Below the pieces are notes generated by a model, which saw nothing but the letters and a program-made list of their open reading frames with translations, was not told the origin of the DNA and searched no databases. The translations under genes were made by a program, and so were the position numbers. Of a DNA stretch of 64,000 nucleotides, positions 13,478 through 26,445 are shown piece by piece (position 1 is the first letter of the stretch; each line of letters starts with the position of its first letter). Source of the DNA: Pseudisothecium myosuroides (taxonomy: Eukaryota; Streptophyta; Bryopsida; Hypnales; Lembophyllaceae); the NCBI GenBank assembly GCA_951799445.1, contig OX637295.1:17794001-17858000 (forward strand), read 5' to 3'.

Positions 13478-14480
13478 TAGAGTTGTGAGGGTGCAATGAA
13501 TATCTTGGTTTAGAAAGAAGTCAATGCATTTAAGACTAAATTAGAAATCAGGTGAACATCAAAATATATTTGAATTTGAAATTCCTTTTTTTTATTTGCA
13601 CAACTTTGAGTTGCATGGGTGAGACCAATGTTGTGATTTAGAAAGAAGTTAATGCATTAAAGACTAAATTAGAAAAGGTGAACATTAAAATATATTTGAA
13701 CATTTTAAAATTTGGGATTTTTTTTTCCAGCTTAGAGTTGCAAGGGTGAGACTTATATTGTGATTTAGAAAGAAGTTAATGCTTTTAAGATTAAATTGGA
13801 AATGGTGTACATTAAAAACAAAATAAACTTTTCAAATTTTTGGATTTCTAATTTTTGCAGTTTAGAATTGCAAGGCTAAGACAATATCCATACTTTAAAA
13901 CTCTAAATCAATAGAATGTTACACAAAGAAATCAATAGAATTTTAAAAAAAAGGCAATGGAAATAGAAATTGTGCACACCAAAAAAAATTGAACATTTTG
14001 AATTTTTGAATTTCTTTTTTCTTATTTAGAATTGTAGGGGAAGCTCGATTACAGTTGTGAGGAGGGGACCAAAATCTTGATTTAGAAAGAAGTCAATACA
14101 ATATGAGACTAAATTGGAATTGGTGCACTAACACTAACAAAAGATGTAACATTTCAAATTTTAAGATTCTTTTTTACAGTGCTAAGTTGCAAGGAAGAGA
14201 TCAAAATCCTACTATTTTGAAGGAAGTCAATGCAAGTTGAGACTAAATTGGTACTGGACCCGCCCAAAAAATTCATATTTTTAGATTTTTAGATTCTTTT
14301 TAGCAACTTAGAGTTGCAAGAATGAGTTTGAATTTCCAATTTAGAAAGAAGTCAATGCAATTTGAGACTAAATTGGAAATGGTTCCCACCTAAAAAGGTT
14401 TAGCATTTCAAATTTGGAGATTCCTTATTTAGAGCTCTCCAATTTGAGATAAGATATATAAATGAGACCAAAATTTCTAT
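13478..14480. repeat. Degenerate tandem array, about 8 units of ~110-160 bp
   Basis: The units repeat the pair of phrases 'CTTAGAGTTGCAAGGGTGAG' and 'TTTAGAAAGAAGTCAATGC', followed by 'GAGACTAAATTGGAAATGG' and a T-rich tract. Unit starts lie near 13478, 13609, 13730, 13862, 14022, 14185, 14304 and 14430. Divergence between units suggests an old array. No coding frame persists. It lies just upstream of the RCC2-like gene. Confidence 0.8.
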
Positions 14481-14499
14481 TTAGAAAAAAGCCAATGCA

Positions 14500-17400
14500 A
14501 TTTGAAACTAATTTGACTTAAAATTATGATATGATGTCATTCCGAAAAGAACATTATTATATTTAAACATATATATGTATTGAATATATATTAAAAAAAG
14601 GGACAATGAAAGGCAACATTTCAAGATTTATAAGATTCCTTTATTATAGTGATGATACTTCAAAATATAGTCTAATAGTTTATTGGCTTTGCTTTATTGA
14701 TTTATGAGATGATGGAATGGAAGCTTATTGTATCTATCACAATTTGAAACTATTAAAAGTTAGAAAATTTCAACCAAAATTTGATGATCACACACAAATT
14801 TTGTTGGAAGGATCCATTTTCACACCATTTCTAAATTGAAAATAGAATAGGAAATAAAAATGCAATTTTCTACAGAAAATGCATAGAAAAATAATCATGC
14901 AATTTTATTGACTTGATTGTTTGATGTTTGGACTTATAAGTGATTGTAATTGAATTTTGTAAAACTTTTTTATTATTTTAAATTATTGAATTCAATGAAA
15001 AATAAACCCCAACAAATTGTATACTCGTATTAGAAATGGTCATTGCAATTCTACTTCATTGTTATTAAGCAAGTTTTTTTTTTTTCTGACACTGGGGGCT
15101 TTTTTGGGTTTCCTTGTCTCACTTTCCTGTGATACAAGGAAAAGTCACAGATTTGTCGCTCACATAGGGGAAAGTGAGACAAGGAAACCCAAAAAAGCCC
15201 CCAGTGTTACCTATATCTGAGGGATTCACTTAGAAAATTTTATTTACAATGGTGCGATGAAAAATTTGGCACATTGGATTATAACTAATATAAGGTGCAC
15301 AATTATATATATATATATTTTCAAGTTTTTTAATCTAATATACCATTTAGAATAAAGCTAGAAGATGCTCGTAAGTGTAAACTCCAACTGAGAGGAAAGA
15401 ATTCTAGCATCATGTGATTCAAAATACAATGATAAGCTAGCATAAAAGTAATAGCAACTCCTTAAAAGATCCGAAGCCCTTTGTGAAAAAATCAATGTAT
15501 AAAACTACAGGTTTAGATGGTATATGTTGTTCAAGCAGTTAGATAAGTCCAGCATACCATCAAGGAGCCAACATGATGTGAAAATATGACTGATTGCGCG
15601 CAAACTAAGCAATTCACTCATATGGCCCCCAAATTAGGTAATAACTAGAGCCAAATTCATTGCTAATTTATATGTGATGCGGTTTGTATAAGCCAAATGA
15701 ACATCAGTTAATGAATATCCTTATATAGTGTCCGGTTAGGTAGTTTAATAGTCACTAGTTGTTGATAAAGATAAAACCTTTCAATTTTCAAATGAACTTG
15801 TCAGGCGTCATTTTAGGAAAGCCATTTCAAATGGAGTCCATGACACCTTCAAATTATGTGTACAAGAGTCCTAAGTGACAACATCAAATTTGCACCCTTG
15901 TATTTGGAATCAAGTAATATTCCAAATGTTTCATGATCGATCTTTGTAAAAATGTTTGACTTGGCTACAGGTGAGCTTGGAAGGGAGGCCAACTTGTAAA
16001 ATTTTGAATATTTTATGAATATCCTACATGAAGGCTAGATTCGGCAGAAATTAAGTCATTTTTGTCAAAAAGTGCTACATATTATGTTATAAATGGTGTA
16101 GGGTGACGTAGACCCCTAAGAATTTGATGTAGAAATTCAATTTTGGCAATTGAGTGCTGAATCAGACCTTCATGTATGGTATTTGAACCTAGTTATGAGT
16201 ATTTGAACACAACATCTTCTAATGAAAATAATTTAATTATAATGAAGTTATGGTGTGAAAAATGACCTCTCTTTTGAATTCAAAGTAAGTGTATGCTTGG
16301 TACCTAAAAGTATGAAAAATTAAAAAATTAAAAAATAATAGGGTCTAAATAATTGGTCCTTGCTATCAAAATACCCCACCCAATAATATCCCTTGTTCAC
16401 ACGTGATATATGAATCCTAAGAAGAGTAATCCCCCCGAGGACCACTTAAAGTTGTTCCTTTGAAAAAAATGATTAAAATCAATTACCGACAATTTCACTT
16501 TTTTCACCCATGAAAGTTTTAAATATACTAAAATTGGATGCATATAATTTATAAAAGGTTCTTTACACCCTAGACTGTATTTAAGAAATATTAGCAATTT
16601 GACTTTTCAAACAATTATTTGTTAAACATCAAAATTAAAAAATACATATTCATTGACATTTTAGTAATATTAAAAATTTATCAATCAATTGTATAAAGGT
16701 TAAATTTAGTCTACTAGTAGAAATTTGAATCAAAGACAAAAACTACTTGTATTTGGAATGTAATATATTGAACAATTACTTGATCATTTTTACAATATTC
16801 TTCATTGCTAAATTAACCTTGAGAAGAAATTTCAAGTAAATTAGATTCATTTTTATATAATTACCAATTTTTTATAAAATTATAACAATTATAAATTTTT
16901 CACAAAAGTAATTGAGATTTTTTACATTGACAAATAACGTATAGTCCTACACAATTAAAATATAAAATTATTGTTCTTAGATAATTTGAAATACAAAATT
17001 GTTCTAAATGATGTTTAGCTAGTTAGCTAGGAAAGTGGTCTCTTAGAAATTGAAGGTCCTTATTTAAAAAAAAATAACAATTGATTGATGTTAGAATAGA
17101 AATTAATTGCTAACATTTATGTTATTTTTCAGAAAAATGTATATTTTATTTTTTTCCTAAAAAGACCTAAATTTGAGGTTTGTATTTATTTTTTAGGAAA
17201 AAAATTAAAACATTAAATAGAGATGTACCAATCCTTCCACTATACTTATAGTAGCCAATAAAAGATGAGCATTTTTCACTATCAAAAAATTGATATTTAT
17301 ATCAAAAATTTCTTTAGTTTTATACATAATCTTATTTTCATGATGGTTTGGGATTCCACTTTAGTAGCAAGAAAAATACATTTGTTTCACCACTAAAAGA

Positions 17401-18422
17401 GTTATAGAAAATTTATGTATGATAAATAATTAGTAGTTTATTTTAGTGTTTAATTTAATTTAATGAAGAATAAACAAAGGAAAAAAAATTCAATACTATA
17501 ATTTCAAGTCAAATAAATATATTTTCTTTAATGTATCTTATTAAAAGTTAAAAAAATAACATCATTGTGCTGTAACTTTGACCTATAAAGTAGTATTTTG
17601 ATGTGCTTTGACCAAAAACTACCCTAAACCACCTTTACCTAAATCAATGCTAAAATCTTTATTTATTTGTTATTTTTAGATCAAATATAAGATTTCTTAG
17701 GTAACATTAAAGTGTATCCTCCTTAAAATTTCAAAGTTAAAAAACTCACCAATTGCAAGATTATGGTACTTGAATTTTAGAACCAAGTTGAATTTTATGT
17801 TTGAGTGCACCTAAAAATGTTTAACAAAGTTATTTTGATTGTTTATATGGATCCCAAATTCACTTCAAATGTTTGCAAAATTCATTTTATTATTTGGGCA
17901 ATAGTAAAGAAAATGCAATTGTACTATGATAATAGTGAGTAAGTGAGTTTGCTAAGTTAAACATGTATTGGAAGCAAAGAACTGTTATCTAGTCAACTAA
18001 AAGTATGGCAAATCCTAGCAATGACAATATTCCTTTTATTGTATAATAAACAAAAAAGATCTTTGCTTTATTTCATAACACTTCAAGGTATACTAAAACA
18101 TCCAATAATTTCCAACAATTCCATTAGCTCTTTCACTATTTGGATAACTAGACTCAACAATTAGAGAGAGGTTAAAAGCTATATGAAATAATCCTCTTCA
18201 ACCACCCAAACATGTATACATTATTTCTATTTAGAACAAAATTAGTCTTAGTCTATCACAATACAATTCAATAAGATAAAGATCAAAACACAAAAAAATA
18301 GATTATGTACCATCTCTAATTTGTGAAACTTGTACTGTAACAATCTTTGGAAGTAGAATTCCTAGTACCCTATTATAGAATAAGATTTTTTTACAATGGA
18401 TGTGTTTTCATAATACAACTTA
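14500..18422. other. Gene-free, very AT-rich stretch
   Basis: Nothing gene-like was found apart from the inverted repeat at 15089-15207. Frames are short and stops frequent on both strands. The bases just before 18423 are likely 3' UTR of the Kir-like gene. Confidence 0.6.
15089..15207. repeat. Perfect 39-bp inverted repeat (foldback)
   Basis: Arms 15089-15127 and 15169-15207 are exact reverse complements and are separated by 41 bases. Inside the loop a smaller hairpin pairs CTGTGA with TCACAG. The arms are GC-richer than the surroundings and begin ACACTGGGGGC. No clear target-site duplication was found. It could be a recent foldback element, a MITE, or a small-RNA hairpin precursor. Confidence 0.9.
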
Positions 18423-21400
18423 TTACTTTTCATCATGGTCTTTACAATCCTCATCTAAAGGCTTCAAGTGATCTAAATCATACGCAGAGAAGACGGTCTC
18501 CCCACGCTTATTTGTCACAAATTGATCTTCATATTGTCGGTCCCATAGTACATCTCCATCAACAATGGTATATAAATTCTCACTAAAGACTGGTTGCATA
18601 GAAGAACGTTCTGTCCCTAACATGGTAATAGTGAAGGAAGCATCTTGGACTTTAAACATCTTGCAAAACACACATCCACAAACACATGTAGTCAAGTTAA
18701 CAAGAAGCCAATTAAATATAAACAATAATTTCCATGACCCTCAATCTAGAGAACAATCATGTAACTTGAATTGAGTAACACTGTTAATAAGTTCTTGCAA
18801 GGTCAAATTGTGATGTTCCTTTGAACTCTCAAAATAAAAGGTACATGCTCACATGGACTAAAGAATGTTACAAATGCGTGAGCATACCTCAAAGTCCATC
18901 CCATAAAGGGGACTAGACTCATCAATGATGTGGCGAATGATGAGGCAATAGTGGAGGTAGGAAACCTCGGGGCGCGCCAATCGAAGGGGAACTTGTGTGA
19001 CGAATGGAGCATGGGAGCCATCTGGGGTCAAAATGCATCGGTAGATCACCTCAAACTTACACTCTACAAGCACCGTCTTGGCTGGATCTGCTACGTTTAC
19101 TCGAACAATGAAAGACCTGTCAATAAAAAAAATACACAATCTTCACTCGTCCAATTTAGATGATGTCACCTACGCTTTCTAAAGATGATCATCCATCCTT
19201 TGGCCAACAAGAAAACATGATTTATTTCAACCAAAACGGAGAAATTTTAAGCAAAAAAAAGTCCGACTATTTCACCTAATTCATGTTAAGCTGGAATTCG
19301 GAAGACTTACTTGTGTGACTTCTTGTCAGGTGCTAATATTTTATCAGTATGCTCTGTGAATCTGTCATCGGTAATCAGCGCCGTTTTGGCCCACCGAACT
19401 GGCTCACCTGGTTGAGACATCCTATGGAATACTGCACACAATTATGCAAGCACTTCACATCAAAAAAACCCACACAAAACCTGTTTGACGAAACCCACAC
19501 CTCTTTTAATGTCACCTTCTCTACTTGCAAACCTTGCGCTCTCACGAAATCCTAGAAAAAAATGCACAATAACAGCGTCATAATTCTCTAGATTGAAGTT
19601 ACATCCTTTTTTGCTTCATGCTCACACACTGGAAGGGTATATTCCAATGGACGACCACAGACTGAAACGACATTCCTAACTACTTCCGGTTCCTTCCTTG
19701 TCATCAGTACGTTACCTGCCCCACTGAGGAAGACGAAGATGAGCTGCGCCGTGAGCGTGTTCAAATTGGCGAGCAAGAGATTGTACGTGGACCGCGCCTC
19801 CACCCCCGTTCCGCCAAACGTGGTGCACAAGGACAGACTGAACACAAACACTTTGAACTTCGTCTCCCCAGCCACCCCCGCCACCCAAGTAGTCGTCCTC
19901 CAGCGCTCGTCCTGCGGGATGACCAGTCCGTCCACGTCCAGCAAGTAGAAGCCCGTGAACACGAAGCTCAACAGCAAGGGAGTGGAGAACATGATGAGGA
20001 AGAAGAAAGGTAAAGGCAAGCGCAAGGTGTAGATGTAGGAGTTGTACAGACGCTCCCAAACATTGATTTCATGCTTCACCTGCAACACAAGCAGCAGGGA
20101 ATCCAGCAGACTAGGGGTCAATCAGACTGAGAGAGTTCAAAGCTTGGAGCGGTTGTCACACCTTCTCTGTGAATGAAACTTCTATGAAGAATGAGAAGGT
20201 ATGGAGTGAAAAAGAGGAGTCAACAAGAGCCCTTCTTCATGAAGAAACTTCTATGAAGAATGAGAAGATATGGAGTGAGAAGAGGAGCCAACAGGAGCCC
20301 TTCTTCATGAAGAAGCTATGACACCCCTTTTGTGTCCTGTGGAGAATGAGAGAATGAGAGAATGAGAGAATGGAGAATGGAGAGTGAGAGAGATCCAAAA
20401 TCACAACCCAAACCTTGAAAACTTTAGATCACATGTGAAAACTTCATCAAACCCATCCTCCACCTCCAAAGGATCACATGAAAAAAAACTCTCAATATCT
20501 GCAATTCAAGGAAAGAGTGCCATGACCTCATTCTTTGAAGATTGAGAATGGGGAGAAGAAGGTGTGACAACCCCTACAATAATGCCCTTAAATGAATTGC
20601 CTAGGAGAGGGTCATATTTGAGGTCAAATAGTGTTGATGTGAAAAAGTGGGCTATGGTTAATTATAGAGTCAAGAAGTTTGCAAAATAGTTCAAATTGTC
20701 ATTGAAGAGAAGATCAGGTTAAAGAGGTCTAAGTGTAGTAAGGGAGGTACAGTTAAAACCATCACAAACATTAGGCATTTGAGCAAGGTTTCTATTACAA
20801 TATGTACACCTAGAAATACCACTTGAAAGGATTGCATTGTGTACATTTCGGGTGGTGTTTTTAGGTGCACATACCTTGTTAAGTTGACTAAAATTTTGTT
20901 GAATCTTGTTGGGAGTCAAAAGAAGAATCCACATTTGCTCAGTGTGTAGTTTTTGAGTACCACATGAATAAATCTTGAATTTTCAAAGTGGTGAAAATAG
21001 GTGCACCCAAGATCAACCCTAGGCTCTAATTCAACAGAAGATGTCGTACACTTTAGGTGAAAATGTGAAGTGGTCGATTTTCAAAACAGGTCGCAATTAG
21101 GAGGAGTTACTTCAGCAGCTCTCACAATTCAGAACACAAGCCAAATTTTCAAAAGGAATTTAAAACAGGAGAAGAATCGCTGAAACTTTTGCTCGCTCCT
21201 GTTGTGCAAGTTGAATGAAATTTCAGTTACTGGACATGAAGTTGATTGCCTCATACTTTAGGTATGTTTGCATTTGCTGGTACAAGTAGTGTTACTGAAG
21301 GTCTAAGGAATGCATTTTGGTACAGTCTAAGACTTAGATTCGCTGCTTTACTAATACTACTCGTACCCAAAAGTGTAAAAATACCATAATGCCCTCACTC

Positions 21401-21692
21401 TTTCTGCAATTGGACTTCGTCAACATTCTTACAAAGTAGAAGAAAATCTCACACCGCAAGACGCCCACTGCAAGATTCTCTCCTTCTCTTTTTCCCATTC
21501 GATTCTAAACCTCAAATTCACATAGAAAATCCAAATCACAATCGAGAGCTTGTAACTGAAAAAAAGAAAAAAAGAAAAGAAGTAAAAATCCTTGCCGCTA
21601 CTCCAGGACTTGTAATAAAAACATCCAAGACTGACCTGAATAGCTCTGAGGGCCGCTTTCCCCCGCAACTGCACCGGCGTCTTCTCCTCCAT
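18423..21692 (-). CDS. Inward-rectifier (Kir)-like potassium channel, unusual pore signature
   Basis: Exons: 21692-21636 (tentative first exon), 20079-19716, 19431-19311, 19116-18888, 18659-18423; 335 aa, phases consistent. A first transmembrane helix (about residues 40-66) is followed by a pore loop, a second helix (about 118-140), the post-M2 segment GAVFHRMSQPGEP as in Kir channels, and the cytoplasmic immunoglobulin-like domain (FIVRVNVADPAKTVLVECKF, then HIIDESSPLYGMDFE, ending VLWDRQYEDQFV). Kir channels are tetrameric K+ channels of membranes. The position of the canonical filter TIGYG reads TFGGTG here (about residues 106-111), so K+ selectivity cannot be assumed. The usual pore-facing acidic residue of M2 appears to be replaced by a hydrophobic one. 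Exon 1 encodes only 19 residues and joins across a 1.56-kb intron; it fits in phase (CAG|GTCAGT) but is the weakest part of the model. Confidence 0.85.
20158..20320. repeat. Tandem duplication ~75 bp in Kir-like intron 1
   Basis: Two copies share GAAACTTCTATGAAGAATGA and AGCCCTTCTTCATGAAGAA. They are followed at 20345-20390 by short GAGAATGAGA microsatellite-like repeats. Non-coding. Confidence 0.7.
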
Positions 21693-23601
21693 AGCAGCTC
21701 CACTTTCGCCTCCAAATCCTCCACAACCAGAGTCACAACAAGAATCACAAACAAGAATCAAATCAAGAGCCACAACGAGAGCACTAAAATGCACTAAAAT
21801 GCACCGAGCTACTGCTATTCCCCCATCCCAACCCCCCCACCCCACCCAAAAAAACAAACCAAGACTCCTTCACATCTCCAGTACCGTACTAACTTACTGA
21901 TCTCCTGCTCAGTTGCTGCAAACCCAGCGCAATCTCGGATTCACAAGGGTTGAATAAGTCAATTAAGCTTCGTCACTACGGATTTCCAAGGAATGACGCG
22001 AGTTATGGCAGGGAGAATCGAAAAGGGTCGAGTTTGTGGAACAAATATCTTCTTCTTAAAAAAAACAAAAAAACAGAAGGGTGCCCGGGTTTTGTGAATG
22101 TAAGGTTGCAATTTGGATGCGTAGATGGTGATGTCTGTGCAGCTGGAGTTTCGGCAGATTTTTGGGATGAACTGAAGGGCGGGGAACTGGCACTAACTTA
22201 CTTATTACAGTACTGGGAAGTAGAGCAGAATGAACGTGGGTTGTGTTCGTTTGCGAGTGCAATGCTGAACCTTGGGTTCTGGGTTTGGGAATATTCTCGT
22301 CTTGGAGAATGGAGACCCATTCGTTTGCAGTTTCTTGTAAAAGTGTCTCAGAAAGTGCGTGAAAGAAACTCAAATTCTTTACTATTCTGGAGTGAGGGAG
22401 TCAGTGGGGTCTTTTTGTAGGGTTTGTAGATATTTATGGCTCTAGACCATGGAGGAGGAGGCTTTGCATTGATAAAAAAGCTCATTGCATTGTTTGCTGG
22501 TGTAGCGGGGGGCTCTTTTGCATCATCTTGAATATATATGATATGGGCTCCAAAGTGTATATATGATATCCTTTGAACCTTGGGAACCAATCAATCCACC
22601 TAATCAAAATTATGGAGACTTTATACACCAATATGTAGAAAAATACAACTAAACCACTTTAACATCACATCTCTTCATTTTAGCGACAGACATTAATTTT
22701 GAAAGGACAAGACCTATCACCAAGGCACTTTGCCAAAAATGATTAGATTTTTGGACCAATAGGTGCATTCATCATTTCTAAAGTAATTTTGAAAATAATC
22801 CATCTATTTTTTTGCCTTAGGATCCTTCTCACGTTAAAGAAGAAAGAAAGAATCTCATTAGTTTAAAGACTACTACATATAGGCATAATGCTTAGAACAA
22901 CATAGAATACACAATCTAAGACCCAAGTTTTAGTTTTTCATTTATTTTGGGCAAGAGCAAAAAGCGATCTCTGTTGAAGTCATGAAGCTGTTTCATTTTA
23001 GATGAAACAGAGCAATATATACATATATATATATAAATTATACATCAAAAAAGAGCAATATTGTCGTAAGAATATGCAGCATTTCAGTGATTTAATCCAC
23101 TGAAAATGGGGAAATATTCGTCAAATATTCCCTCAAAGAAAACGCTGATGAGACTTTATGAAGATGTTGACAAAGTCACTCATGACAACCAAAGGAGTAA
23201 AAAAGGATAGATAGAGATCATCATTGAATAAGATGAGGGAAGAAGATAGCAGAACTCACTATATGCTATTCCACTGCATTCACAGCTCAAACTTCAAATT
23301 AAGTTGCTGGAATGAAAGCAACCAAACCATTTTCAGTGCCTTCTAAATCACGCTTGATCCTACCAGAACAACGCTCAAAACAGAAAACGAACACACCGCA
23401 TAGCTCAACTCACGAAGGCTAGTGAGCACCTGCCCCCTCTAACTCAAAGGATTTTTCCTGAAGCCGATTTCCAGCGGATACAACTGCTAATACAAGACTA
23501 TGAATGGGTTTGTACCTCAGCAACTCAATACAGAAAGCAGGCTTGAACAGGCACTGAGTGGATACTCTGTGAAATGTACATTACCTATGGTTTTAAATCA
23601 A
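21693..23601. other. Intergenic region upstream of the Kir-like gene
   Basis: The part near 21693-22400 is less AT-rich and is probably promoter and 5' leader of the Kir-like gene. It carries overlapping open frames on both strands (plus 21950-22420, minus 22056-22373) without recognisable domains. The rest is AT-rich and ends in the 3' UTR of the Rab gene. Confidence 0.5.
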
Positions 23602-24872
23602 CTAACTTCCACAGCACCGCCCTTTCTTGGTTACGGTTACATCGTCCTTTTCTGTAAGGTTGATCTTCGTGCCGGGCATAATAGTGGAGCTTTGCTTGGC
23701 ATCCGCAATGAGAGCTTTCTTACTAACAGTCTTGTAAATTTCAGACAAAACAGTGTAGAATGCAGTCTCCACATTTGTAGACTCCATGGCTGAGGTCTCC
23801 AGAAACGATAACCCTTCCTTCTGGGCAAACTCTTTCGCAATTTCTGTGTCCACTTGCTGCAAGTTGACCAAATCAGACTTGTTCCCGATCAGCATAATCA
23901 CAATGTTGGCATCTGCGTGTGCTCTTAGCTCCTCCAGCCACCTTTGTACATGATCGAACGATTGTTGCTTTGTGATATCGTAAACCAACATGGCACCCAC
24001 AGCGCCCCTGTAGTAGGCACTTGTCACAGCCCGATACCTGCTCCCACAGTGAGAGTAATTCAGACATGAGAGGGATATCATTCCCCCCCAAGTGCCCAAA
24101 TGGATACTTCATTAACTTAAGGAGTTGAACTAAAGCATTTAAAGCTTCAAGTGGCTAACAAAATGTACCAACGGAAAGAACAAATCATGAATTCGGTGCC
24201 AGGCAAGGCTTCTGCACAAGGTACAAAAATCCTATGCTGAGAAATGCTCACTGATGCTGTCAACCCTTAAGTGCTCAAATGTCCAAAGGCGATTGCTTCT
24301 ACTTCCACAGCAGTTGAAATAAATAATTTCGTAAGCTTCAAGATAAAAAGAATGTACCAATATAAAGAAGAAATCATACAGTACATTTTTATTGATAGAA
24401 ATACGTTTTGAAACTTACGATAATCAACAAAGTGGAATATCTATTTTTTAACTTAGGCAATGACGGGTTACCAGTTTATGCGAATGAAATCGAATTAGGG
24501 ACTAATGCCTACATAAAACTTGTTCAATACAAACAAGTTCTTCAAAGTGGCACGCAAACTAAGCTGGAAATTGAAGTGCACTTGATAGTTTCAAAAGTAA
24601 TTTCGTTACTGGTCACATTCAATAATGATGAAAAATGCATCGTACCTTTCTTGGCCAGCTGTATCCCAGATCTGAGCCTTGATGGTCTTCTGGTCCACAA
24701 CAATGGTGCGCGTCTGGAATTCAACTCCGATTGTGGCTTTGGACTCAAGACTAAACTCATTGCGGGAAAATCTGGCAAGCAGTTGGGACTTCCCGACTGC
24801 CGAGTCTCCAATGAGCACAACCTTAAACACATAGTCTATCTTATGATCATACTCATTGTACCCATTCGCCAT
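23602..24872 (-). CDS. RABA4: RABA4-like (Rab11 clade) small GTPase
   Basis: Two exons, 24872-24646 and 24037-23602, join in phase to give 220 aa, the usual Rab length. GTP-binding motifs are complete: P-loop GDSAVGKS (22-29), effector TIGVEF (47-52), DTAGQE (70-75), NKSD (128-131) and ETSA (156-159). The C-terminus ends GRCCGS; the CC pair is the geranylgeranylation site that anchors Rabs to membranes. The start [22 protein letters not shown] and the phrase [22 protein letters not shown] match plant RABA4 more closely than RABA1 or RABA2. Known RABA4 members act in trans-Golgi/secretory-vesicle traffic to sites of polarised growth. The single intron interrupts the codon after DTAGQE, and the second exon resumes with YRAVTSAYY. 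Intact. Confidence 0.95.
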
Positions 24873-26445
24873 GTCTGATAGACCTCAATGCACACAACTC
24901 TTCTCTATCAGCTGCCAAGACAGCGAGGGTGTGATTGTCACACTCGTGAGTCACATTACACACCGCACTCCCTAATTGCGCCAGCTCTTCTTGATAATCC
25001 TGCATGCCAGCCTCCAAATTAGGTAGAAACTTTTATACAGGTTTTCATAAGGTAGGGACACCCAAAGTCGCAAGGGACCCCCCAAAGCCACTTGGTCAGA
25101 TGTTCACCTGGTGTATTGACAAAATTTACCTAAGTTATTCACAAAAAAGCCATTTATAGAACACCTGAACAAAACTTTGACCCTTCATTTTGAACAACTT
25201 TTGCATTCTGTATCCAAGTAACACATACTTCAGTTAGTTGAAATCCTTTTTCATTTGCCAACACGGACATATAAAAATTCGAGCAGTCACTACGAAATAT
25301 GAAATATGAAATGTGCGCAACAACAGAAGTGGCGACTTTAACGACCCTGCCTTACGAAACAACAACTCTCTCAGAACCAAGGAGAACAGAAGGCGTGCTA
25401 ATACAAGCCACATTCACCTCCAAAACTCAGGATTACCCAACGACGCACTGGTTTCAAAAATCCACCAAGCTTCGTAAACTAAAACGAACCCCACGGTACG
25501 CAAAAATGTACATAACCCACAACCCAGGAAGAGCAACAGGTTTGAATCTCCGACTAGAAGGGAATGAGCCACCCCACCAAGTGAATCAAGAGCAAAGTCC
25601 CATTGCATGCGCGACACAACATTACACACCGCCCACTCCAAACAAACAAGCAACAGATCGGCTTCCTGAAAACACGTACTCACCACCTCAAAGACAACGA
25701 ACAATTCCGCGATCTCTCTTGGTAGAAGTCCAAATCGTGCAACCTGTACCTTGAAACGACGACGGCGCGATGGCGAGTGCAACCCGGGAGGCAGCAGCAG
25801 CGGCTTGAAAACGGAGATCAAACAAAAAGAACAACTCAAACGTGGATCTGCGGAGGCGCAAAAGAAGAGCGTCGACGCGGTAAGTCCGCCCCTTCGCCAT
25901 CAATCAGCTCGGCGCGCACTTAGCCTCAGCGGTTCAGCTGAGTCTTGTTCCCTACAGTGTTCCCTTATGTTCTCCAAGTTCCCCAGGCAGGTTATCTGCA
26001 CCTATTTCGGGGTTCCCGAAGTCTGTCACACTACTTAGAGCACTCACTTTATGATAGTTTCTACTTTTAAGATTTCCAGACAAAGGGTGTGAAGAAATAC
26101 TGAAAAAACAACATTAAATGAGGCGAAAGGAGTTTAGTGGTAATGGAGAAAATAGCTGTAAAGCCAAATAAATATATATTGTACAAGAGATGGGATCACC
26201 GCACAATAAGATATTGATACAAAGATATGGAAAATCCATATGCAGGAATACTAACTTACTACTAAAAATAGATGACCAAAATTGAGTTCCGCAGTCAACT
26301 GCACCATCTCTCAACTACAGAATTATGCTTCAATCTTCTAACCCAGATCCCCTCCTGGTCAGGAATTGGATAGGTAGTGAACAATGACCTACTTGTATAA
26401 TGACTTGTATAAATGCGGTCACATTCAATAAGTGACAATAAGTGC
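24873..26445. other. Intergenic region, probable 5' leader of the Rab gene
   Basis: The interval 25700-25920 is GC-richer and contains overlapping frames on both strands. It is most simply the promoter and a leader exon of the Rab gene. The plus-strand frame 25299-25754 has no domain and is not supported. The end of the interval is 3' UTR of the DUF538 gene. Confidence 0.45.

Noticed and set aside
15017..15220. 67-codon frame across the inverted repeat
   Set aside because: It exists only because the inverted repeat happens to be open; product is not protein-like.
19484..19557. Exon-like stretch between Kir-like exons 2 and 3
   Set aside because: It can be read in phase, but direct joining of 19716 to 19431 restores the family sequence GAVF..SQP, whereas including it breaks this.
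21950..22420. 156-codon plus-strand frame
   Set aside because: No recognisable domain, overlapping minus-strand frame of similar quality, and location upstream of the Kir-like gene fits leader/promoter DNA.
25299..25754. 151-codon plus-strand frame
   Set aside because: No domain or splice partner; antisense to the probable leader of the Rab gene.
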